A program made the position numbers and the translations under genes. The notes beneath the pieces were generated by a model. It saw only the letters and a program-made list of their open reading frames with translations, did no database searches and had not been told where the DNA came from. A stretch of 64,000 bases of DNA, taken from assembly GCF_019219065.1 (NCBI RefSeq), contig NZ_JAHUWK010000001.1, positions 682,001 through 746,000 on the forward strand, given 5' to 3'. Numbering within the stretch: position 1 is the stretch's first letter; each line of letters starts with the position of its first letter. Positions 1 through 8,066 of this stretch are shown here, piece by piece. This DNA is from Duganella sp. sic0402 (lineage in GTDB: Bacteria; Pseudomonadota; Gammaproteobacteria; Burkholderiales; Burkholderiaceae_D).

Positions 1-20
1 AAGCGTGGAAAGGTAATCAT
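1..20 (-). CDS. 5' end of an unidentified gene (partial, runs off left edge)
   Basis: On the minus strand an ATG at 20-18 is preceded by a full Shine-Dalgarno sequence (AAGGAGG, 4 bases before the ATG), so translation very likely starts here and leaves the window after six codons (Met-Ile-Thr-Phe-Pro-Arg). It lies 137 bases downstream of the eCIS ATPase gene on the same strand, so it could be the next gene of the injection-system cluster. Its product cannot be identified from six codons. Confidence 0.5.
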
Positions 21-157
21 GATGCCTCCTTGAGGGGAAGTTAAGGCAGCTACTGTGTGACTTCGGGCCGCACGCCCAGGACAACTTGCCGGAACTGCCG
101 CGGCGGGGTGGTGTGTGTAACTTGCATCGTTCGGCTCCTGTAGTAGGGGATTGCCGC

Positions 158-1516
158 CTAGCGGCTGGTGTATTGGCCTTCTTTTTGCAATTCCAGTTTG
201 ACGCCGGCCATGATGTCGGCCAGTTGCACGACGGCCGGGCTGCGCATCACCGCGCGCAGGCAGGCGTAGCGCAACACATTGATGATGGCCCCGCCCGCCA
301 GCGGGTATTGCGAGGCCAGCGGCGCGAAGTCGATATTGTCAGCCAGCGCAATCCGGCCGGTGCGGAACAGCTTTTCCCATAGTGTCAGGCGTGCCTCCTC
401 GTCCGGCATGGGGAACAGGATGGTCGACTGGAAGCGGCGGGCGAACGCCTCGTCCATATGGCCGCGCTGGTTGGTGGACAGGATAATGGTGCCGGGAAAG
501 TCCTCCATGCGCTGCAGCAGGTAGGCCACCTGCTGGTTGGCCGAGCGGTCGTTGGCGGTGCTGGCTTCGGTGCGCCGGCCGAACAGCGCTTCGGCTTCGT
601 CGAAGTACAGTATCCAGTCGCGGTCCTGGGCGCGGTCGAACAGCAGGGCCAGATTTTTTTCGGTTTCGCCTATCCATTTGGAAATCACGCGCGACAGGTC
701 GACCCGGTACACCGGCATGCCATGATGCTTGCCCAACAGGCTGGCGGTCAGTGTCTTGCCGGTACCGGGCGGGCCGTGGAACAGACAGCGGTAGCCTGGC
801 TTGAGGCGGCGCGCCAGGCCCCAGTCTTGCATCAGCGTGCGGCTATGGCGCATCCAGGCGCCGATCATGTCGATCTGGCTGCGGGTTACCGGGTCGAGTA
901 CCAAGTCATCCCAAACCAGCGGCGTGTCGATGCGTTCCGCCGCGAAGTCTTGCATGGCCTCGCCATCGCCACTCGCCAGCAGTATCGCCAGGCACTCCTC
1001 GGACAGACGCAGCGCGGCGGCGCTGCGCGGCTCGCCCGCAGCGCTGCTGTCGATCGCCAGCAGGCGGGCCGCGCGCAATGGCTGCTGGCGGCCCAATAGT
1101 TCCAGCGCTTGCAGGCGCGCTGCGACGTCGGCGCCGGCCAGCAGAAAGATCGCGGTCTCGATGGTCGGCAGGAAGCCGCTATGCGACTGGCTGTTGAGTC
1201 CGCCAAATTCGCTGAAGCGGCGGCCGGTGGCCTGGTTTTGCAACAGCAAGGGGTCGAGCAGTTCAGGCGCCAGCTGCGGCGCCAGGGCAAGAATCAGCAC
1301 CAGCCGTTCGCTGGCGCTCAACGCCAGTTGCGGAAACAGCACCAGCCACGGCCCTGGCGCAGGCGCGGCGGGCATGTCGCAAGGTACAGGCTGCTGCGCG
1401 AAATGCAGCGCGAAACGCCAGTCGATCACGGCGCGCAGCCATTGCAGCTCGCTTTCCAGCTCGGTAGCGATTCCGGCTGCCGGCGCCGGATTGGCATGCA
1501 GACGAAGATTTACCAT
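158..1516 (-). CDS. eCIS AAA+ ATPase (Afp15/Pvc15-like)
   Basis: This 452-residue protein is the AAA+ ATPase found near the end of eCIS operons, where it is thought to help particle assembly. The N-terminal half (about 1-190) is a variable helical region. The AAA+ module follows with Walker A GPPGTGKT near residue 247, Walker B (LYFDEAEALFG) near 301-310, and a sensor/arginine-finger region (ARRFQSTILFPMP) further on. The ATG at 1516 was chosen because it overlaps the stop of the upstream tape measure gene (ATGGTAA) and has GGAG 11 bases upstream. A longer reading from 1639 would lie inside the neighbour's coding sequence. It is the last clear gene of the minus-strand operon. Assignment rests on the AAA+ motifs plus synteny. 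Confidence 0.9.
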   Translation of the reverse strand: MVNLRLHANPAPAAGIATELESELQWLRAVIDWRFALHFAQQPVPCDMPAAPAPGPWLVLFPQLALSASERLVLILALAPQLAPELLDPLLLQNQATGRRFSEFGGLNSQSHSGFLPTIETAIFLLAGADVAARLQALELLGRQQPLRAARLLAIDSSAAGEPRSAAALRLSEECLAILLASGDGEAMQDFAAERIDTPLVWDDLVLDPVTRSQIDMIGAWMRHSRTLMQDWGLARRLKPGYRCLFHGPPGTGKTLTASLLGKHHGMPVYRVDLSRVISKWIGETEKNLALLFDRAQDRDWILYFDEAEALFGRRTEASTANDRSANQQVAYLLQRMEDFPGTIILSTNQRGHMDEAFARRFQSTILFPMPDEEARLTLWEKLFRTGRIALADNIDFAPLASQYPLAGGAIINVLRYACLRAVMRSPAVVQLADIMAGVKLELQKEGQYTSR

Positions 1517-4500
1517 TCGACGCTCAGCTCCTTTTCCATCCATGGGTGGAGGATCACGGCGTAGCCCCAATTGATCTGGTCGAGCAATACATCGACGGTC
1601 TTGCGCGGCACGGTCAGCGTCCATTTGCCGTCTCGGCATTGCAGCCGGCCGTTACGTTGCAGGAAAGTCTCGCGCAAGCCGGCGATCGAGGTGTTGCCGA
1701 TACTGGGCCAGTTGCCGATAACGGCGCCCAGCAGTTCCTCGCAGGTGTGGCACTCGGCGTCGGTCGGCTCGATCGCGGCGGCGACCGGTGTGTCCGGCGG
1801 CAGACCGCATAACAGCTTGCTCAGCGCCAGTTCGGGCTCGGCGGCGTCGCAGCGTCCATCCACCAGGTATTGCAGCAGGTGGACGGCGCGGCTTGCGTCG
1901 GCGCTACCGTGGATGCCCAGGCGGCCATCGCCGTCCTTGCTCAGCAGTCCGAGCTTGTTGAACAGCATGGGCAGGAAGACATGCATCAGCACCACGCCGG
2001 CGCCACCGATGTACAGGATGTCGCCATCTTGCGCTGCTGCCGTCTGACGCGCAGCGGGCGGGCGGATGGGCTGCAGGGCCGACGCGCCAGGCGGGCGCAG
2101 CACCGCGGTCAGATGAATATAGCCGCCCTGGCTGGCAAGACGCCGTGCTTGCAGCAGGATGCGCTTGGCGTGGTCGGGCGTGGCCGGTAATTGTTGCAGC
2201 AGCGCGGCAGCGACCTGGCGCTGGCTGGCCTCGGCGGGATCGGCCAGCAGCGCCCAGATCGTTTGCCAGAGCAGGTGCGAGAGCTGGCTGTGCGGGGGCG
2301 CTATGCCGCTGCGTCGCCACGCCGCCGCCAGCACCTGCTTCAGGTCGAGGATAAAGTCGGCCAGCGCCGGCGCCAGGCGATGCAGTATGCGGGCCAGCAA
2401 TTCTTCCGGCAGCTGGTCCAGCCAGCGCTGCCGCGCCGACGGATAGGCCAGGCCGGTGCGCAGCGCTGTTTGCAGCGCGTTGCCGCCAGCGGCCAGCAGT
2501 TGCGCCAGTTGACGCCGGGCTGGTGCAGCCAATGGATCTGTGTCGTTGCCGGCCAGCCAGGCCAGCAGCAGCGCCGGATCTTGCGCCGTGCGCGCCGGGT
2601 TTGCACTGTCAGATGCGGCGGCGGCCGGTGTCGCGGCCGGGCTGTCGGGATCGGCCGGTGGATGGGCCGGCAGCGCGACAGGAACGGACGGCGGCGCCAG
2701 GGCCAGCATCAGCGCATCGGCTGTTTCTGGCCGCAGGTGCGGGCTCAGCCGGCGCAACCGTCTGCTCAGGCGCTCTGCATGCGCGTCATCGAGCAACTGG
2801 TGCAAGGCGACCTCGGTATAACTGTCAAGATCGGCCAGCAAGCCGTCGATATGCAGGCTGGAATCAGCCCACCAGGGCAGCACGCCGTGATCCAGCCAGT
2901 GGCGCAGCATGGCGGCACGGTCCAGGCGGGCGCCTGGCCACGCATGCGATCCGGGACCCGCGAGCGGCGTACCGCGCCAGGCGGCATCCAGCACCTGGCG
3001 CCAGGCCGAGCCAGTGCTGGCGCCGGGTTGCGCCGCCAGTACCTGGGCCCACAGTGCCGCCTGGCCTTGCTGTCCGGGTAACAGGCTGGCGACGATTTCT
3101 TCCGGCAGCATCCAGTTCAGCAAGCGTTCGGTCAGCGCCTGCGTATTGCCGGACGCCGCCGCCAGCAAGCGGCGCAGCAGGGCGGAGAAGCCGCGCGGGT
3201 TGGCCGCTGCCAGCATGCTCAGTTGCGCGCCGCCTTGCTCTGGCTGGCCGCTGCGCAGATATTGTTCAGCCAGCGCAATCGCTGCTTCGGCATGCAGCAG
3301 CGGCGCTGACTGCGGCGCAGGCGGCGTGGCTGAGGGCGCGGCAAACAAGCCATCCAGGGCCTCACTCAGTGCAGTGTCGACCGCACCGGGCCGCTGCGCC
3401 TCGGCGGCAATCGCGGCCGGCAGACTGCTGGCCGGGAGGCCAGCCTGGTCAGCCAGCGCCTGCAGCAAGCGACGCAACCATGCGCGCCGTTCGAATGGCT
3501 CGCCAGCGCTGTCCAGCACGGCGCGCAGGGCCAGCGGCCTTAGCGCCAACTGATGAATGGCGCTGGGGGCCTGGCGCCATCCGGCGATCAGGCGCGACAA
3601 CTGCTCCAGGTCGGTGGCTACTATATCTGCGTGGGCGGGCACGCTGTGCGCCAGCATGGCGTTGAATTGGCTGGCCGAGCAAGCCTCCAGCCTGGCGTTC
3701 AGCGCGCGGTGATCGCTGCCCAAGCCTTGCAAATCAGCCAGCATGGCGGCGGGATGGCCGGTGGCGGCATCGTCGGTGTGCAGTTCAGCGGCCAGCACGG
3801 CCAGTCCTTCGGGTAGCGAACTCGACAGCGGCTGGCGCGCGCGCAGCCGCCGCAGCGCTTGATGGAAGGTGTCCAGCAGCTTTTTATAACTGATGCCGGC
3901 GCGTACAGCCAAGCCTTGCAGCAAGCGCCGCAGCCAGCTGATGCGGTTGAATTGAGAGCCCGCTTCCCGTAACAGGTAGCGTAGCGCGATCAGCCTGACC
4001 TGATGCTCGAAGCGGCCCACGCTGAGGCTCAGCGCTGGCTGTTGCTGATGCAGCAGTGTCAGATCGTCCAGATAGGCGAGAATCACGCCGCCGTGCTGAG
4101 GCTGCAGCTGTCCGATGATGCCGCCGAATACCGGCGCGGTCATCGGCTGTACCAGCAAGTCCATCGCGACGGGATGGGCAGCGGCGCTGCGCAGTTGGGT
4201 CAGCAGCTCGTCTGCTGCACTGCCGGCGGCCGCTGCGGGGAGGTGCTGTGGTACCACGCCGCCCAGTTCGTCCAGCAGTTCATCCAGCGTGCTGAGCAGT
4301 GAGCCGGCCAGCGGCTGATGGCCGCGCGTGCGGCTGGCCACCGTTTGCATCAGCGCCAGCAGGGTGGCGTAGCTGAGTCCCTCTGCGGCAGCCACGCCGG
4401 CCAACAGCGCGGCCAGGTAGCGGCGCCGGTTGAACTGGGTGCCGGCTTCGTGCAGCAGGTATTTCAAGGTGACGATCCACAAGGAGTGCCCGAGCTCCGG

Positions 4501-5142
4501 CTCGCTCAGCCGCACCGCCGCTGCGTCAGTGTGGCAGCGGCGGAAGTCCGTCAGGTAGGCCAGGATCACCGCCGCGTCGGCGGGACTGAGCACATGCAGC
4601 AGCGCGCTCAGATGCGCTTCACCGGCCTGCAGCACCAGCCGCTCTATCGCGTGGCGCTCGCCGGCGCGGCGGCGCAGCAGCGCAGCCAGTGCGGCCGGCT
4701 GCAGTTCGATCAGGCGGGTCAGCATGGCGGCGGCGTCGTAGACCTGCTCGGCGCTGCGGAACGGTAGTGCGCCATTGCGCAGGTACAGGTCGAACTCTTC
4801 CAGCATGGCGGCCGGCAGCGACAAGGCGCGGGCTGCATCGCTAGGGTGGTGGGTGGCGGCTTCGATGGCGTCCGCGAGGGCGCTGCGCAGGGCGTGTTCG
4901 AGCGCGGCGGGCAGGTCCAGCTCCAGCCGCTCGGCCGCGATGTCGTCCAGTTCTAGATCGAGGCGGGCGATGCGGATTTGCACGCCGGCCGGCGCCAGCG
5001 CATCGAACACGGTTTCGATCAGGGCGGGCAGGCGTTGCCATGCCATTTCCTCGGCACGGCCGCGTAGCCGCAGCGCGGCCGGCAGGCTGCCGGTGTCGAT
5101 GTTCAGGCTGATTTTGCCGATGTGGTGGACGTGAAGGGGCAT
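1510..5142 (-). CDS. contractile injection system tape measure protein (Afp14-like)
   Basis: A 1210-residue, Ala/Leu/Gln-rich, largely helical protein between the second baseplate J-like gene and the ATPase, the place of Afp14, which sets tube length. The N-terminus (PLHVHHIGKISLNI) resembles the start of CIS_TMP proteins. Several internal blocks share the phrase 'LREAGxQFNRxxxLxxLL' (for example near residues 235, 400 and 550), so the body is built of degenerate repeats. The ATG at 5142 has GGTGA just upstream. A GTG at 5151 that overlaps the upstream stop (GTGA) is an equally possible start and would add three residues. The length is in the range usual for this family. Function is inferred from position, size and repeat character. 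Confidence 0.8.
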   Translation of the reverse strand: MPLHVHHIGKISLNIDTGSLPAALRLRGRAEEMAWQRLPALIETVFDALAPAGVQIRIARLDLELDDIAAERLELDLPAALEHALRSALADAIEAATHHPSDAARALSLPAAMLEEFDLYLRNGALPFRSAEQVYDAAAMLTRLIELQPAALAALLRRRAGERHAIERLVLQAGEAHLSALLHVLSPADAAVILAYLTDFRRCHTDAAAVRLSEPELGHSLWIVTLKYLLHEAGTQFNRRRYLAALLAGVAAAEGLSYATLLALMQTVASRTRGHQPLAGSLLSTLDELLDELGGVVPQHLPAAAAGSAADELLTQLRSAAAHPVAMDLLVQPMTAPVFGGIIGQLQPQHGGVILAYLDDLTLLHQQQPALSLSVGRFEHQVRLIALRYLLREAGSQFNRISWLRRLLQGLAVRAGISYKKLLDTFHQALRRLRARQPLSSSLPEGLAVLAAELHTDDAATGHPAAMLADLQGLGSDHRALNARLEACSASQFNAMLAHSVPAHADIVATDLEQLSRLIAGWRQAPSAIHQLALRPLALRAVLDSAGEPFERRAWLRRLLQALADQAGLPASSLPAAIAAEAQRPGAVDTALSEALDGLFAAPSATPPAPQSAPLLHAEAAIALAEQYLRSGQPEQGGAQLSMLAAANPRGFSALLRRLLAAASGNTQALTERLLNWMLPEEIVASLLPGQQGQAALWAQVLAAQPGASTGSAWRQVLDAAWRGTPLAGPGSHAWPGARLDRAAMLRHWLDHGVLPWWADSSLHIDGLLADLDSYTEVALHQLLDDAHAERLSRRLRRLSPHLRPETADALMLALAPPSVPVALPAHPPADPDSPAATPAAAASDSANPARTAQDPALLLAWLAGNDTDPLAAPARRQLAQLLAAGGNALQTALRTGLAYPSARQRWLDQLPEELLARILHRLAPALADFILDLKQVLAAAWRRSGIAPPHSQLSHLLWQTIWALLADPAEASQRQVAAALLQQLPATPDHAKRILLQARRLASQGGYIHLTAVLRPPGASALQPIRPPAARQTAAAQDGDILYIGGAGVVLMHVFLPMLFNKLGLLSKDGDGRLGIHGSADASRAVHLLQYLVDGRCDAAEPELALSKLLCGLPPDTPVAAAIEPTDAECHTCEELLGAVIGNWPSIGNTSIAGLRETFLQRNGRLQCRDGKWTLTVPRKTVDVLLDQINWGYAVILHPWMEKELSVEW

Positions 5143-5147
5143 GCTGT

Positions 5148-8066
5148 TCACCAGAGTCGATTGGCGATGGCGGGTGCCGCCACGTCTGCCTGGTCAGGCG
5201 CTTGCCAGCAAACGACCTGCCCGGAACCCGCGCTGACGGCGCAGCGGCGGTAGCGGAGCTGGTGCAGTTGCTGCTGCGCGTCGTTTGAGGTGGCGTCGGC
5301 GTAGCTGGCGTAGCCGTCGAACGCCAGGCCGTCGAGCGGGTGGCCGCTTGCAGGCAGCGGGACGTCGGCCAGGTGCAGACCGGCGGCGTAGCCGGACTGG
5401 ATGACGGCTTCGCGCCAGGCATTGCCGTAGGCGGGCAGGGCGCTATCGGCCAGGTCGGCGGGACGCAGCCAGATGCTGACACCAGGCGCCAGACCGGCCA
5501 GCCGTGTCAGCGCGGCGGCGCGTTTGCCGTCGCGCCGGCCTTGTTCGGCGGTCAGTAGGCAGCCTGTTGCAGGGGTGTGCTGCATCGCCATAATCGCCAG
5601 TCCGGTGCCAAGAATAGCATTGGCTTCGTCGAAGCTGAAGTCGCCGCCAGGCGCGCCCAGCGTGAGATCGCGCAGGATGAATTGCAGGCCGAGCGCCGCC
5701 AGCGCCCTGGCCTGCGCAGCGTCAAGGCGAGCGGCGACGCAAGCGCCGATGGCGCCAGTTTGCACCGCCTGCAGCTCGCCGCCGAGCAGGCGCAAGCCGC
5801 CGGGTGGTGTTGGCGCTGGCGCGGACTTGGCCGGAACTTGCGCTACCGGTGCGGGCGGTGGCGGGTGTGCAATCTGTGTCAATACCGGCACCTCGTCGTT
5901 GGCGGGCTCGGCTGTCAGGTAGGCCGCAGCGTTGGCGGCCGGCTGAGGCGCCGGAAGCAGTGCAACCGGGCGCGCCACCGGTTCGCGATGCGCGGCGGCG
6001 ACCGCTGGCTGCAGGAAGGTCGCCAGGCGGCGGCTGGCCGCGCGGCGTTTCGCAGGGCGGCCCGAGCGCAGGGCTTGCAGCCAATCCTCATACAAGGCGT
6101 AAAAATGCGCCATCCGGTGCGGGCGCAGGTACAGCACATCGACCACCACATGCGCCGGCGTGTTAGCCCTCAGGATGGCGTACACCTGGCTGCGCCAGCC
6201 GGCTGGAGCGGCCTCATCGGCGTCCTCGTCCTCATCCTCCTCGTCAGGGAGCTGCGTCACGGCGGTAACGCGAAAGCTGAATTGCGCGCCTGACGGTAGC
6301 GCCTGGTCTTCAGCCTCGCCATCGACAGGCAACAGGGCGTCACGCAACAGCAGCCACTCGATCAGGCACAGTTGCACGGCGTTCCCTGAATTCAACATGT
6401 CCAGCTCGATACGGGCACGGACTTCCAGTCCAGCCTGCTGCGGCCCTCGCCCCCGGTAGTCGATGCCGCGTCCCCGGTCATGCGTGGCGGGCACCATCGC
6501 GCGCAGCAGCTCCCGTTGGGCCGTGATCAACGCTGTTCGCTGGCCGGCCTGCGCCACCAGTCCACAGGCAGAGCCCGGCGGCAAGGCTAACGCGGAGGCA
6601 TACAGCGACAGCAGAAAGCCCAATATCGCGGTTTGCCTTGCCTCGACCGGGTCCTGGCGAGCGATCAGCAATTGCATCTGGTGTTCATAATCGTCATGCA
6701 ACAGCGGCGCCACGTCCGGCACGCTGCCGCGCAGTGATTGCCAGGCATACGTGCGGTCCCCGCCTGCAGAGATCGAAAACAGGTCGCGGACGAAAGCCAG
6801 CTGGCTGAAGTAGTCGGCCATCAACTGGTCATAAGACATCAGATAGCCCTTGAGCTGACGCGCCTGCGCGCGCCGCAAGGAGTCGGCGCTTGACGGCAGG
6901 CCATAGCTGCCGATGCCGTACACCGCAGGAAACTGTTCCTGTACAGAGCTGTAGCGCGACAGGTCCTGGCCCGTGCCGACAGGCGCCGCGTAGGCCGCGT
7001 GATATGCTTCTTCCAGCGTGTAGCTGCGGCGCTGCTCGTCCCAGGCGCGGTCCAGCAGGCGCCTCACCCGCGCCGGATTGGGGCGGCATTCCACGCCGTC
7101 ATGGAAGAGCCGGATGCCGTCCTCGCCGGCGCGTGCGCGCCATTCGAGATGCAGGATGGCCCCGTCGCCGGCTGGTACGATGTCCTCCGCACCGTACTTC
7201 TGCCCGTTGGCGCTCAGCAGCATGTTCTCCACCTCCAGCACGCCTGCCACGCTCGCCATTGCTTCCACCACGCTGCCCACCGCCACATTCGAAGGTAGCG
7301 GCGTCAGCTGGTCATCGGCGATGAAGCCACGCAGCAGTAGGGGGCCGCCGAAGATCTCCGCCGTGCTGCGGCCGGCGGCAAGCTGGGCGGCCAGCCCGGT
7401 GCGCAACGGTTCCGGTGACAGCACCATGCCGATGGCGAACAGCAGTTGCGCCATCACCGAATCCGCGTCCACGCCCTGGTCGAGATACACGTCGGCGCGC
7501 ACGCTGGCGATCACCGGTGCCAGCACCTTGCAGTCCTGCACGTCCTCGCACAGTGCCCGATGCGCGGTGTAGGCGTCCAGCACGCGCGTGGCCAGATCAT
7601 CCTGTGGCAGCGCATCGCAGACGCAGTCATCCTGCCGCGCCAGCACGTCGATGCGATACAGGCCGTTGACGCCGCCGGAGTCGGCTGGTTTGAGTGGAGT
7701 CAGCCAGATATTGCCGGCTTCCGGCACGCAGTCCAGCAGCAGCTTGCGGAATTGCTTGATGGTGACAGGGCTGACCGGCATGATATCCCGCGCCGCGTAT
7801 AGCCCTTGCCGCGGCAGTGAGACGATGCCGCTATCTGGCGCGCCCAGCAGATCTGCCACGTCGAAGCCGGCGCGGTAGGACAATTCGGTGAGCGCGTAGC
7901 ATAGCTGCTGCAGTATCAGGACGCCGGAGTCGGAGTCGTTGTAGTTGGTCCAGCGCTCGCCCGATAGCACTTGCACCAGTGCGATGCCTTCAGTGAGCAG
8001 CGCCTTGTAATCCAGTCCTGGGCTGTCGGGCGGGGAGCGCGGAATGGTGACTGGCGTATTGCTCAT
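5148..8066 (-). CDS. baseplate J-like protein (Afp12-like) with C-terminal glycoside-hydrolase-like domain
   Basis: This 972-residue protein opens with the eCIS baseplate signature (DYKALLTEGIALVQ, then WTNYNDSDSGVLILQQL, residues about 18-57) seen in Afp12-type wedge proteins. The middle (about 230-480) is consistent with a gpJ-like baseplate fold. Residues about 690-755 form an Ala/Pro-rich linker. The last ~200 residues look like a separate domain: G-A-C at its first strand, a conserved GL near 'AILGTGLAIMAMQ', then 'GRRDGKRAA' and 'YGNAWREAVIQSGYAAGLH', a pattern resembling DUF1906/Rv2525c-like glycoside-hydrolase folds. That fusion is an inference. The stop overlaps the start of the tape measure gene and the start overlaps the stop of the preceding gene. 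An acidic run (EDEDEDADE) lies near residue 610. Confidence 0.8.
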   Translation of the reverse strand: MSNTPVTIPRSPPDSPGLDYKALLTEGIALVQVLSGERWTNYNDSDSGVLILQQLCYALTELSYRAGFDVADLLGAPDSGIVSLPRQGLYAARDIMPVSPVTIKQFRKLLLDCVPEAGNIWLTPLKPADSGGVNGLYRIDVLARQDDCVCDALPQDDLATRVLDAYTAHRALCEDVQDCKVLAPVIASVRADVYLDQGVDADSVMAQLLFAIGMVLSPEPLRTGLAAQLAAGRSTAEIFGGPLLLRGFIADDQLTPLPSNVAVGSVVEAMASVAGVLEVENMLLSANGQKYGAEDIVPAGDGAILHLEWRARAGEDGIRLFHDGVECRPNPARVRRLLDRAWDEQRRSYTLEEAYHAAYAAPVGTGQDLSRYSSVQEQFPAVYGIGSYGLPSSADSLRRAQARQLKGYLMSYDQLMADYFSQLAFVRDLFSISAGGDRTYAWQSLRGSVPDVAPLLHDDYEHQMQLLIARQDPVEARQTAILGFLLSLYASALALPPGSACGLVAQAGQRTALITAQRELLRAMVPATHDRGRGIDYRGRGPQQAGLEVRARIELDMLNSGNAVQLCLIEWLLLRDALLPVDGEAEDQALPSGAQFSFRVTAVTQLPDEEDEDEDADEAAPAGWRSQVYAILRANTPAHVVVDVLYLRPHRMAHFYALYEDWLQALRSGRPAKRRAASRRLATFLQPAVAAAHREPVARPVALLPAPQPAANAAAYLTAEPANDEVPVLTQIAHPPPPAPVAQVPAKSAPAPTPPGGLRLLGGELQAVQTGAIGACVAARLDAAQARALAALGLQFILRDLTLGAPGGDFSFDEANAILGTGLAIMAMQHTPATGCLLTAEQGRRDGKRAAALTRLAGLAPGVSIWLRPADLADSALPAYGNAWREAVIQSGYAAGLHLADVPLPASGHPLDGLAFDGYASYADATSNDAQQQLHQLRYRRCAVSAGSGQVVCWQAPDQADVAAPAIANRLW

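Noticed and set aside
801..1574. Plus-strand open frames opposite the eCIS genes (also in 2-19 kb)
   Set aside because: They are antisense shadows of high-GC genes, have no ribosome sites, and show no family resemblance.
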